This document shows positions 8,389-17,385 of a DNA stretch of 64,000 nt, one piece after another. The stretch is from CAYYFX01 sp964471155 (lineage in GTDB: Bacteria > ARS69). The notes under the pieces were generated by a model. The model ran no database searches. It was given only the letters and a program-made list of their open reading frames with translations, and was not told the DNA's origin. How positions within the stretch are numbered: position 1 is the stretch's first letter; each line of letters starts with the position of its first letter. The stretch lies in assembly GCA_964471155.1 (NCBI GenBank), contig CAYYFX010000006.1:13653-77652 (forward strand), in the 5' to 3' direction. The position numbers and the translations under genes are program-made.

Positions 8389-9752
8389 GTCCGCACCCCG
8401 GGCACGTCGTCCGCCGCCGCGCGCAGCCGCATGAGGATCTCCGGCAGCCACGCGCGATGCTCCGGCTTCATCAAGCACGACCGCAGGCAGGTGATCGACT
8501 CCGTGTCCCACGACGCCACGGCCTCCGCCTCCTCCGCCAGGGCGCGCGGGTACGCCGCCACGGCGAGGTGAAGATCCCGCGCCGCGGCCGCGTCGAACAC
8601 CGCGCGCGCCCGCGCCGACGCCTCCGACGACCGCTCCGCCCGCACCGCCCAGTTCACGATGTCCAGCGCCGGCGGCATGAGCGGCGCGAAGCGCGCATCG
8701 TCACGCAGGGCGTCGTACAGCGCCAGTGCCGCCTCGCGTCCGGCGTCCAGCGACCGCGCCAGCGCCCCGCCCCGCACGAGCGGCAGCATGCGCATCGTGG
8801 TCCAGAGCGCCACGGCCGCCGCCCCCGGGCGGGAGCACTCCAGCGAGATCTCCCCGAGGTGCAGTTCCTTGGACGTGAAGTACGTGTACGGCGAGTCATG
8901 CCGGTAGAAGCGCCCGACGGACGGATCCCGGAAGATCACGCATCCGCACCCGTACGGCTGCAACCCGTGCTTGTGCGGATCCACGACGACCGAGTCCGCG
9001 TCCGCCACCGCGTCGAAGGCCCGCCGCCCCTGCGGATCCAGCGTGCCCGACAGGGCGAAGTAGCCGCCGTAGGCCGCGTCGACGTGCACGCGCACGTCGC
9101 GCTCGCGGCACACGCGCAGGATCTCCGGCAGCGGATCCACCGTCCCCGCCGCCGTGGTCCCCAGCGTCGCCACCACGGTCCCCACGTCGCCGCCGCGGAG
9201 GACATCCTCCAGCGCGTCCACGTCCATCCGCCCGCGCGCGTCCACGGCCACCGTCCGGAACGGCACGCCCAGCACCGCGGACAGGCGGGCGTGCGTGTAG
9301 TGCGCCAGCGCCGACGCCGCCACCGCCTTCCCCGGGCGCAGCTCCCGCCCGACCCACAAGGCCTCGAAGTTCGCCATCGTGCCGCCGCCGCACAGGTGCC
9401 CGAGATGCCCGTCCATCCCGAACATCCGGGCGAGGTCCGCCACGGCCTCCCGCTCCATGGCGGAGCTGGCGCGGCCGCCGTCGAGCGCGTGGTTGTTCGG
9501 GTTCAAGGTCATGGCCAGCGCGTAGGCCAGCCGCGCCACCGGATGCGGAGGCTTGAGCATCTGTCCCGCGTACAGGGGGTGATGGTACGGGTAGTTGTCC
9601 TGCAGGCGGTCCGCCGCCGCGAGCAGCGCGTCGCGCATGCGCTCCGGGTCGGCATCCGCCCCCGCCGCCGGCAACCGGGCGAAGCCCTGCTCCAAGCGCG
9701 CCAGCGCCTCGGCCAGGAGCCCGGACTCCGTCCCGCCGCGCACCCCGCTCAT
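8385..9752 (-). CDS. PLP-dependent group II amino-acid decarboxylase family protein
   Basis: 455 residues with the fold-type I decarboxylase plan: N-N-H-A-L-D-G-G-R-A-S-S, a G-G-G-T-M-A-N segment binding the cofactor phosphate, H-V-D-A-A-Y-G-G-Y with the PLP-contacting Asp, and D-P-H-K-H-G-L-Q-P-Y-G-C-G with the Schiff-base lysine. The family includes glutamate, tyrosine and aromatic-amino-acid decarboxylases; substrate is not predictable here. ATG at 9752 overlaps the upstream stop, and the 3' end overlaps the GNAT gene. Confidence 0.88.
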   Translation of the reverse strand: MSGVRGGTESGLLAEALARLEQGFARLPAAGADADPERMRDALLAAADRLQDNYPYHHPLYAGQMLKPPHPVARLAYALAMTLNPNNHALDGGRASSAMEREAVADLARMFGMDGHLGHLCGGGTMANFEALWVGRELRPGKAVAASALAHYTHARLSAVLGVPFRTVAVDARGRMDVDALEDVLRGGDVGTVVATLGTTAAGTVDPLPEILRVCRERDVRVHVDAAYGGYFALSGTLDPQGRRAFDAVADADSVVVDPHKHGLQPYGCGCVIFRDPSVGRFYRHDSPYTYFTSKELHLGEISLECSRPGAAAVALWTTMRMLPLVRGGALARSLDAGREAALALYDALRDDARFAPLMPPALDIVNWAVRAERSSEASARARAVFDAAAARDLHLAVAAYPRALAEEAEAVASWDTESITCLRSCLMKPEHRAWLPEILMRLRAAADDVPGVRT

Positions 9753-10195
9753 GCCGCGCCGCGCGCCTCCCGTGCCAGGTACGCCTCCGTGCCGCCGCCG
9801 CCGGGCGCGAGCATCGTGTCCACCCACGCCTGCCGCTCGCCCCAGAGGACTTCCAGGTCCCACACGCAGAAGGACTCGTCGCCCCGCGCCGCGCGCCAGC
9901 CCTCGCCGCCCTTCCGCACGAACACGCGCACCGGCAGCTCGTTCTCCTGATCCCACCACGCGATCACCGCGTAGTCCCCGGTGCGTCCCTGGTGCGCGAT
10001 GAGGAACGCCAGCCCGGGGCACCCGCGCGCCTCGTCCGGCTCCGGCAGCTCCCGCAGCGCGGCGTCCATCCCGGGCGCGAATCCGATCCAGTCCACCGGC
10101 CGCTCGCCGAACCGCACGGAGTACACCTTGATCCGCCACGGGCCGAACGTGCGCGTGTCGTGCCTCTCGATGCGCCGCGGCGCGTACGCCTCCAC
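9749..10195 (-). CDS. hypothetical protein, 148 aa
   Basis: No family recognised. A soluble protein rich in Trp (about eight), with V-D-W-I-G-F, Y-A-V-I-A-W-W-D-Q-E-N-E-L and a C-terminal W-V-D-T-M-L segment. It probably folds as a small alpha/beta domain. It overlaps the decarboxylase gene by 4 bases and starts 1 base after the upstream membrane gene ends, so it belongs to the same operon. No signal peptide. Confidence 0.7.
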   Translation of the reverse strand: MEAYAPRRIERHDTRTFGPWRIKVYSVRFGERPVDWIGFAPGMDAALRELPEPDEARGCPGLAFLIAHQGRTGDYAVIAWWDQENELPVRVFVRKGGEGWRAARGDESFCVWDLEVLWGERQAWVDTMLAPGGGGTEAYLAREARGAA

Positions 10196-10196
10196 G

Positions 10197-10628
10197 TCAC
10201 CCTCCGAAGCGCTCGTGCACGCGCCACACGAGGGCGCGCGACGCGAACGCGAGCGGGACCAGCACGATCCCGTACCCCAGCGTCCCCAGCAGGAGCAGCG
10301 GGGCGATCATCCCCACGTGATCCGCCAGGTCGAAGTCCGTCCAGCCGCCGTGCCGCGCCACGAGCGCCACGCGCTCGATCACCACGAACGCCGCCCAGTA
10401 CGCCACGATCCCGGCATAGTACGTGGCCACGCCCCATCCCAGGTGCTCGCGCCCGCCGCAGCGCGCTCGCGACCACACGGTGAGCCGTCCGGCCGAGACG
10501 CCGGCGATCACCCCGGCCGCCATCCAGGAGAACCCGAAGGCGTCCGCCAGCCGGCCCTGCATCAGCTTCACCGCGACCACGTTCCACGCGACCCCGAGCA
10601 GCGCCGAGCAGGCCGTGGCCGCCATCAC
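10197..10628 (-). CDS. small integral membrane protein
   Basis: 143 residues with about four predicted membrane segments (near 1-20, 28-46, 65-88, 108-128) and basic loops. No family recognised. The start is GTG at 10628, which overlaps the stop of the upstream DUF1801-like remnant (GTGA); an in-frame ATG follows immediately at 10625. Function unknown. Confidence 0.65.
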   Translation of the reverse strand: MMAATACSALLGVAWNVVAVKLMQGRLADAFGFSWMAAGVIAGVSAGRLTVWSRARCGGREHLGWGVATYYAGIVAYWAAFVVIERVALVARHGGWTDFDLADHVGMIAPLLLLGTLGYGIVLVPLAFASRALVWRVHERFGG

Positions 10629-10762
10629 GCGGCCGTCACTTCGCCTTCGCCCGGCCGAGCCCCGTGAAGGAACCAGTCCCCCTCGCGGCGCGCGTCGTCC
10701 TCGATGGAGTCCAGGAACGCCTTCGGTCTGGCGTTCGTCCTCCTCGTCTTCAGCCCGGCCAT
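10625..10762 (-). pseudogene. internally deleted DUF1801-like remnant
   Basis: 45 codons. The first part (M-A-G-L-K-T...A-F-L-D-S-I-E-D) matches the N-terminus of DUF1801 proteins. The next block, R-E-G-D-W-F-L-H-G, resembles a motif that normally lies about 40-50 residues further on in that family. The piece looks like an in-frame internal deletion of a ~120-140 residue gene. It still overlaps the next gene (GTGA), so translation may continue to couple. Recognition is from memory of family sequences. Confidence 0.5.
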
Positions 10763-10772
10763 CGTCCCTCCG

Positions 10773-11198
10773 TCAGCGGCGGAACCAGTACGGCAGCGCG
10801 CCTCGGACACCCGTGTAGATCAGCGCGGCCGCGATCGCGATCATGGCCGCCGCGCCGCGGCCCTCGTCGAGCGAGGCGAACCCGTTCGCCCCGAGGAGAA
10901 CGCCGCACGCGATCACGATCCCGCGGGGGATCGGCTGTTGCAGGAGCGGGCGGTCCGCCGGCGGCGCCGCGGGCGCGCCGGGGACGGCGGCGGATGGCGC
11001 GCCGGGTGGCCGTCGCCACTCCCGCCAGATCCCGTACAGCGCCCCGGCCACGAATCCCGCCGGACCCGTGATGAAGATGCCGAGGAGCGGTCCCTGGTTC
11101 GCGTCCGGGGCGAACACGATCGGACCGAAGAAGCCCGCGGCGAACGCCACCGCGCCGACCACGATCGCCCAGAACAGCACCCGCGCCTCGCGCCCCAT
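10773..11198 (-). CDS. small integral membrane protein
   Basis: 141 residues, starting M-G-R-E-A-R-V-L-F-W after a GGGAGGTGCCGC ribosome site. Two hydrophobic hairpins (about 6-48 and 92-135) are separated by a Pro/Ala-rich loop. No family recognised. It lies 10 bases upstream of the DUF1801 remnant. Confidence 0.65.
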   Translation of the reverse strand: MGREARVLFWAIVVGAVAFAAGFFGPIVFAPDANQGPLLGIFITGPAGFVAGALYGIWREWRRPPGAPSAAVPGAPAAPPADRPLLQQPIPRGIVIACGVLLGANGFASLDEGRGAAAMIAIAAALIYTGVRGALPYWFRR

Positions 11199-11243
11199 GC
11201 GGCACCTCCCGGGCGGCACGATACCGCGGCCCGGCGCCGCGCG

Positions 11244-11582
11244 TCACTTCCGGAAGACGAAGTACACCGCTCCCACGAGGCACAGCGCCGCCCACAGGAA
11301 GTCCAGCTTCACGGGCTGGCGCATGTACAGGACGGCGAAGGGGACGAACACCGCGAGCGTGATCACCTCCTGCAGCACCTTGAGCTGCGGCAGGGACATC
11401 ACGCCGTACCCGATCCGGTTCGCGGGCACCTGCAGGACGTACTCGAAGAACGCGATGCCCCAGCTCGCGAGCACGGCCACGAGCAGCGGCCGCGTGCGGA
11501 GGTCGCGCAGGTGCGCGTACCAGGCGAACGTCATGAACACGTTGGAGCACACGAGCAGCGCGGCCGTGCGCAGGATCGTCAT
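11244..11582 (-). CDS. DUF486 / DMT-superfamily small membrane protein
   Basis: 112 residues with four membrane segments. It follows the DUF486 pattern: F-M-T-F-A-W-Y-A-H-L near the start, A-F-F-E-Y-x-L-Q-V-P-A-N-R-I-G-Y in the middle, Q-L-K-V-L-Q-E-V-I-T and W-A-x-x-C-L-V-G-A-V-Y-F-V-F-R at the end. The family resembles half of a drug/metabolite transporter. Function not established. Confidence 0.88.
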   Translation of the reverse strand: MTILRTAALLVCSNVFMTFAWYAHLRDLRTRPLLVAVLASWGIAFFEYVLQVPANRIGYGVMSLPQLKVLQEVITLAVFVPFAVLYMRQPVKLDFLWAALCLVGAVYFVFRK

Positions 11583-11603
11583 GGACGGTGCGGTTCCTTT
11601 CGC

Positions 11604-12089
11604 TCAGTCGGTTTCGAGCAGTGCGTCCAGGTCCAGGGGAAGCGTGACCATCGCCAGGCCGCCGCCGGCGTCGCGCGGCCACTCCCCGGGCGGACGGTCC
11701 ACGTACAGCTCCACGCCGTTGCCGTCGGGGTCGCGCAGGTACAGGGCCTCGCTGACGCCGTGGTCCGCGGCGCCCTCCAATCGGATGCCGGCCGCGCGCA
11801 ACCGGCGCAAGGCATCCGCCAGGGACGCGCGGTCCGGGTACCGGATGGCCACGTGGTACAGCCCCGTGCTGCGCGGCGGAGGCGGCGCCCCTCCGCGGCT
11901 CTCCCAGGTGTTGAGCCCGATATGGTGGTGGTATCCGCCCGCGGAGAGGAACGCGGCGTCGGATCCCATGCGCTGCGTGACCTCGAAGCCGAGCACGTCG
12001 CGCCAGAAGCCCAGGGCCCGCTCCAGGTTCGCCACCTTCAGGTGCACGTGACCGACGGTGACGCGGGGATCGACGGGCGGCGCGGTCAT
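11604..12089 (-). CDS. VOC family protein, catechol 2,3-dioxygenase-like
   Basis: 161 residues. Paired beta-alpha-beta-beta-beta units with V-G-H-V-H-L-K-V near 13-20, G-G-Y-H-H-H-I-G-L-N-T-W in the middle and the closing D-P-D-G-N-G-V-E-L-Y. His and Glu residues at these places are the metal ligands of extradiol dioxygenases and glyoxalase-like proteins. The stretch Y-H-H-H-I-G-L-N-T-W is typical of CatE/YfiE-like dioxygenases. Start ATG at 12089 overlaps the upstream VOC-GNAT gene. Confidence 0.87.
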   Translation of the reverse strand: MTAPPVDPRVTVGHVHLKVANLERALGFWRDVLGFEVTQRMGSDAAFLSAGGYHHHIGLNTWESRGGAPPPPRSTGLYHVAIRYPDRASLADALRRLRAAGIRLEGAADHGVSEALYLRDPDGNGVELYVDRPPGEWPRDAGGGLAMVTLPLDLDALLETD

Positions 12090-12955
12090 CGCCACGGCCC
12101 TTCCGCCGCCGGCGGGGCGTCCTTCACGTAGATGTCGGGCACGCGGATCTCCATCTGGCCGGCGGGATTCACCGGCGGCGCGAAGCCGTAGCGCGCGTAC
12201 AGGCCGTGCGCATCGCGCGTGGCCAGCGCGAAGCGGCGCAAGCCCTGCAGATCCGGGTGGGACATGACCGCCTCCATCAGCCGCTTCCCGAGACCGCGCC
12301 CCTGATGCGACTCCAGCACGTACACGTCGCAGAGGTACGCGTAGGTGGCCTTGTCCGTCACGACGCGCGCGAAGCCCACCTGCGCTCCGTGATCGTACAG
12401 GCCGAAGCAGAGCGAGTTCGCGAGCGAGCGCGCGACGATCTCCCGCGGGATCCCCTTCGCCCAGTACGATCCGCGGAGATACGCATGGATCGCATCCACG
12501 TCCAGGCGCGCGGGGTCCGTGGAGATCTCGATGCGGTCGGACGGGACCGCGGGGTTCCCGGGGATCCACTCCCCCGGCGGCGGTCCGGCGAAGGCCACGA
12601 CGTGGCCGTCCGCGTCCAGGCTGTACCCCACGATCGAGCCCCAGTCGCGGAGCGCCGGCGCCGACAGTTCGAGCGCGCCGGCGGCCAGGGCACGCCCGTG
12701 GGCCGCGACCGGGTCCGCCACGTGCAGGTACAGTTCCGCGCGCGGCACCCCGCTCCCGCGCGCCGGATCCGGCAGCCGCTCGCCGAGCAGCCGGCGGATG
12801 CCGGCCTCCGGCATGAGCCCCAGCACGGCGTCCCCTCCGAGCGCGAACTCCGTCATGCCCGGCACGTCCAGGACGGGCGCGCGCTCCAGCACCCCCGACC
12901 AGAACGACGCGCTCCGCGCCTGGTCCGCCACGTACAGGATGAAGTGCGTGGTCAC
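12086..12955 (-). CDS. VOC-GNAT fusion protein
   Basis: 289 residues in two domains. Residues 1-130 form a VOC domain (T-T-H-F-I-L-Y-V-A-D...F-W-S-G-V-L, E-L-Y-L-H-V, closing D-A-D-G-H-V-V-A-F-A). Residues 140-275 form a GNAT acetyltransferase with D-V-Y-V-L-x-x-H-Q-G-R-G-L-G-K-R-L-M and A-x-G-L-Y-A-R-Y-G-F. The GTG start at 12955 overlaps the stop of the dioxygenase-like gene (GTGA). VOC and GNAT genes are often separate neighbours; a fusion suggests the ligand bound by VOC is acetylated, or a resistance-type role. Substrate unknown. Confidence 0.82.
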   Translation of the reverse strand: MTTHFILYVADQARSASFWSGVLERAPVLDVPGMTEFALGGDAVLGLMPEAGIRRLLGERLPDPARGSGVPRAELYLHVADPVAAHGRALAAGALELSAPALRDWGSIVGYSLDADGHVVAFAGPPPGEWIPGNPAVPSDRIEISTDPARLDVDAIHAYLRGSYWAKGIPREIVARSLANSLCFGLYDHGAQVGFARVVTDKATYAYLCDVYVLESHQGRGLGKRLMEAVMSHPDLQGLRRFALATRDAHGLYARYGFAPPVNPAGQMEIRVPDIYVKDAPPAAEGPWR

Positions 12956-13554
12956 GGATAGCCCGGGATGTTCGCGCCCAGCCGGATGTCGCGCGTGACG
13001 TGCCACACCCCGGCGTCGTCCCTGGCCGGCACGGCCACGCCCGATCCGCCGCGCCCGTTCCTCGCGCGCTCGCGGTCCCGCGCGCCCAGGTTCGGGTCAT
13101 CGTCGAAGAGCACGTCCTCGATGTAGTACGTGCAGCGCCCCGGCTCGATCACGTGCATGTGCACGTGCTGCGGGATCGTCGTTCCCGGATAGCTCGCCGG
13201 ACGGATCGTGTCGAAGCGGTAGCGCCCCTCCGCATCCGTCCTCGCCCACCCGCGCAGCCGGCCGTGTCGCGTGTCCGCCTCCGGATAGATGCCGTTCGCG
13301 TCCGTCTGGTAGGCGTACACGATGATCCCCGGCGCCGGCTTCCCGGCGGTGTCGGTCACGACGCCCCCGATCCCCAGCGCCTCGCCGGGCTCGTCCGCCG
13401 GCGCGATGCGCGCGTGCGGGAGGATTTCCGCCGGCATCCCCGCGAAGACGTCCTCGCACCCCTCGCACGGCAGTCCGACCACGCGCTCGCGCGCGCCGGC
13501 ATCCGCCGCCGCCGCGACCAGGACCGTCGCCGCGAACCTCGCCACTCGATGCAC
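12952..13554 (-). CDS. secreted intradiol ring-cleavage dioxygenase-like protein
   Basis: 200 residues with an N-terminal hydrophobic export signal (about 1-21). It shows the dioxygenase-fold pattern G-x-V-x-D-x-x-G-x-P, V-Y-A-Y-Q-T-D-A-N-G-I-Y, the R-G-W-A-R-T-D-x-x-G-R-Y-R-F-D-T-I-R-P-x-x-Y-P block, then Q-H-V-H-M-H-V. Metal-binding Tyr and His residues are therefore plausible. Secreted members of unclear substrate are common in soil bacteria. It overlaps the VOC-GNAT gene by 4 bases. Confidence 0.82.
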   Translation of the reverse strand: MHRVARFAATVLVAAAADAGARERVVGLPCEGCEDVFAGMPAEILPHARIAPADEPGEALGIGGVVTDTAGKPAPGIIVYAYQTDANGIYPEADTRHGRLRGWARTDAEGRYRFDTIRPASYPGTTIPQHVHMHVIEPGRCTYYIEDVLFDDDPNLGARDRERARNGRGGSGVAVPARDDAGVWHVTRDIRLGANIPGYP

Positions 13555-13584
13555 CGCGTCTCCTCCCGGCGCCGCCGGCGCCCG

Positions 13585-14076
13585 TTACTCCGACCCGAGG
13601 GGTGCGAGGCCGGAGAGCCGCACCCGGATCTCCTCGTCCGCGATCCGTCGATCGGGGTCGATCTCGATGCGCGTGGGGTACCCGAGATCCGGATCGTACT
13701 CGGCGTGGAAGCGGTCGGCCTCGCCCACGTGGGACTGCAGCAGATCGAAGAGCTGGTCCACGGTCCGCGCGCAGAGGCGCGCCGCATCCTCCGGACTCCC
13801 GTCCGGGGTGCCGGCGTTCGGCTCCACGTCCGTCACGTCCGGCGGAACGCCCTCGCGCACGATCAGCGTGAACGCGGCAGGGCACGGGCAGAAGCACGAC
13901 ACGTTCTCGCGCACGGTGTACTCCGCGGGACCGCGGGTCTCCCAGAGGCGGCGCGCCGCCCAGAGTTCCACGCCGTCGGACGGCGTGTCGTCCGACAGCA
14001 GGCAGCCCGGCACGGCCAGCGCCAGGGCCAGGGCCAAGGCCGGCGCCACCCGCCGCGCCGCCCGCATCGACGTCAC
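13585..14076 (-). CDS. DUF6174-type lipoprotein
   Basis: 163 residues with a lipoprotein signal ending V-P-G-C. The mature part has the DUF6174 pattern W...G-P-A-E-Y-T-V-R-E-N-V-S-C-F-C-P-C and a later D-P-x-L-G-Y-P-T-R-I-E-I-D-P-D motif. The Cys cluster may be structural or metal-binding. GTG at 14076 overlaps the stop of the upstream VOC remnant (GTGA); ATG at 14067 is an alternative start. Function unknown. Confidence 0.75.
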   Translation of the reverse strand: MTSMRAARRVAPALALALALAVPGCLLSDDTPSDGVELWAARRLWETRGPAEYTVRENVSCFCPCPAAFTLIVREGVPPDVTDVEPNAGTPDGSPEDAARLCARTVDQLFDLLQSHVGEADRFHAEYDPDLGYPTRIEIDPDRRIADEEIRVRLSGLAPLGSE

Positions 14077-14144
14077 GTGCGCACCGCACGCGGCTGGACG
14101 TGGTCGCGAACCACCACGGCCACGTGCGCCAGGCTTCGCTGCAT
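14073..14144 (-). pseudogene. truncated VOC-family gene remnant
   Basis: A 23-codon frame with a good ribosome site (GGAGGGATCC before ATG at 14144). Its first 15 residues, M-Q-R-S-L-A-H-V-A-V-V-V-R-D-H, match the usual N-terminus of VOC/glyoxalase proteins, then it stops. The stop overlaps the GTG of the next gene. Either a deletion remnant or a leader peptide now used for translational coupling. Confidence 0.45.
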
Positions 14145-14247
14145 GGATCCCTCCGCGACCGGCAGTATCGCCTCGCCCGCGTCGCGCCGCAATCGACGCC
14201 GTCCCCCGGGGCGGCGTCGACCGCCCCCGGGGGTCCGGCGTCCCGCA

Positions 14248-14826
14248 TCACCGCGCGCGCCCGTGCAGGACACGCTCCACCGTCACCGGAACGGGACGGC
14301 AGACCGTCTGGCAGACGGGCGAGTGCAGCCGCGCGAACTCCATCAGGGCCTCCAGCTCGTCGTCCGGGCAGTCCGCCTTGACCTCCATGCGGATGCGGAT
14401 CCCCTCGTAGCCCGGTCCGACGCTGTCGTCGAGCGCGAGGAGCCCGCGGACGTCCAGGTCGCCCTCGAGCCTCGTGTCGATGGACTCGATCCGCACGCCG
14501 CGCGCCGCCGCGTGCAGCACGAACGTCGTGGTCACGCAGCCGGCCAGCGCGTGCAGCAGGAACTCCACCGGGTTCGCGCCCTCGTTGTTCCCCAGGAGCA
14601 CGGGCGGCTCGCCGTTCGTGAACACGAAGGGCTCCGCGCGCGAGTCGTCCTCCCGTCCCGCGCCGTGGAAGTCCTTGATGGTCGACACGTTCTCGCCGCC
14701 GCCCATCCACCGGTTGGCCGCGCGGAACTGGAACCGCGCCAGCGCGGGCTGCGCCGTGATCGCCGCGATCGTCTCATGCATCCGCTCCGTGTCGAGCCCG
14801 TTCACCATCTTCATCGTGCCCTGCAT
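14248..14826 (-). CDS. OsmC family peroxiredoxin-like protein
   Basis: 192 residues starting after a strong GGAGGAACGAC site. OsmC features: G-A-N-P-V-E-F-L-L-H-A-L-A-G-C-V-T-T-T near 95-115 with the first catalytic Cys, and a second Cys in S-P-V-C-Q-T-V near the C-terminus. These Cys residues reduce organic hydroperoxides in characterised members. It lies downstream of a sigma-54 activator gene, with tandem dyads and a -24/-12-like element in between, so sigma-54 control is likely. Confidence 0.88.
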   Translation of the reverse strand: MQGTMKMVNGLDTERMHETIAAITAQPALARFQFRAANRWMGGGENVSTIKDFHGAGREDDSRAEPFVFTNGEPPVLLGNNEGANPVEFLLHALAGCVTTTFVLHAAARGVRIESIDTRLEGDLDVRGLLALDDSVGPGYEGIRIRMEVKADCPDDELEALMEFARLHSPVCQTVCRPVPVTVERVLHGRAR

Positions 14827-14881
14827 GTCGTTCCTCCGTTCCTCTTGCCCGCGCCCCATGCGCGAGGACGGAGGTGCCCAA

Positions 14882-14897
14882 AGGAAGAAGCGTGCCG
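14882..14897 (-). promoter_or_regulatory. -24/-12 (sigma-54-like) element upstream of osmC-like gene
   Basis: On the minus strand this reads CGGCACGCTTCTTCCT against the consensus TGGCACRNNNNTTGCW. The -24 half is near perfect; the -12 half has TTCC instead of TTGC, a mismatch at a normally invariant base. Predicted transcription start is about 45 bases before the osmC ATG. Confidence 0.4.
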
Positions 14898-14972
14898 GAA
14901 ATCGCCCCCGGCGCATGTCCTTGATCCGCCGCGACTTGCGAATCGGCCGGTCCCCCGGCGACCGCCGGCGAC

Positions 14973-15018
14973 TCCCGGGTTTCCGGGACTTCGGCCGCGA
15001 TTCCCCGGGATCCCGGGA
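14973..15018 (-). promoter_or_regulatory. tandem 16-bp dyads, candidate activator sites
   Basis: TCCCGGGTTTCCGGGA (14973-14988) and CCCCGGGATCCCGGGA (15003-15018) are two related inverted repeats 30 bases apart centre to centre. They lie 22 bases beyond the end of the sigma-54 activator gene and about 100-130 bases upstream of the -12 box, the usual position for enhancer sites of NtrC-type activators. Alternatively they could form hairpins that end the activator transcript. Confidence 0.5.
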
Positions 15019-15039
15019 GTGCGGGACACGGGACGCCGG

Positions 15040-16944
<1,905 letters not shown>

Positions 16945-16950
16945 GCGCGC

Positions 16951-17370
16951 CTACGCGCCTTCCGCCGGTTCCGGCAGCCGGTCCCGGCCCAGGTACGCCA
17001 GCGCGGCCTCGCGCGTGCGGAAGACCGCCACCCGCTTCATGCCGGCGGGATCCGCCTCGCGGTGCGCCTCGTACATGCGGGCGATGCCGAACGCGAAGTC
17101 CTGCGGCGCGACGATCGCGATCTTCGTGGGCGATGCCGGGGACGGCACGTCCATCGTGGCGGAGAACGCCGCGAGGTCGCGCACGCGGCCGGTGGACGGC
17201 AGCGCGATCTCCACGACCTCCGTGGTGTCCACGAGTTCGTCGAAGCCCTGCACGTCCTCGCGCGACCAGACCTCCCGCTGGAACGCGAAGATCTCCGTGT
17301 CCGAGACCGCTCCCCGGACGTGCGCGACGACGAGGCGGTGGTCGTGGTGGATGGTGTAGTCGATCGGCAT
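16951..17370 (-). CDS. SpoIIAA/STAS-like protein
   Basis: 139 residues: M-P-I-D-Y-T-I at the start, a beta strand with V-V-A-H-V-R-G, a long helix, then I-A-I-V-A-P-Q-D-F-A-F-G-I-A-R-M-Y and a final A-V-F-R-T-R-E-A-A-L-A-Y-L helix. This is the layout of SpoIIAA-like (CRAL-TRIO/STAS) proteins of unknown function. It lies between the sigma-54 activator and the NTP/NDP-antiporter-like permease and is probably co-transcribed with them. Confidence 0.65.
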   Translation of the reverse strand: MPIDYTIHHDHRLVVAHVRGAVSDTEIFAFQREVWSREDVQGFDELVDTTEVVEIALPSTGRVRDLAAFSATMDVPSPASPTKIAIVAPQDFAFGIARMYEAHREADPAGMKRVAVFRTREAALAYLGRDRLPEPAEGA

Positions 17371-17385
17371 GCGCTCTCCCGGCCC

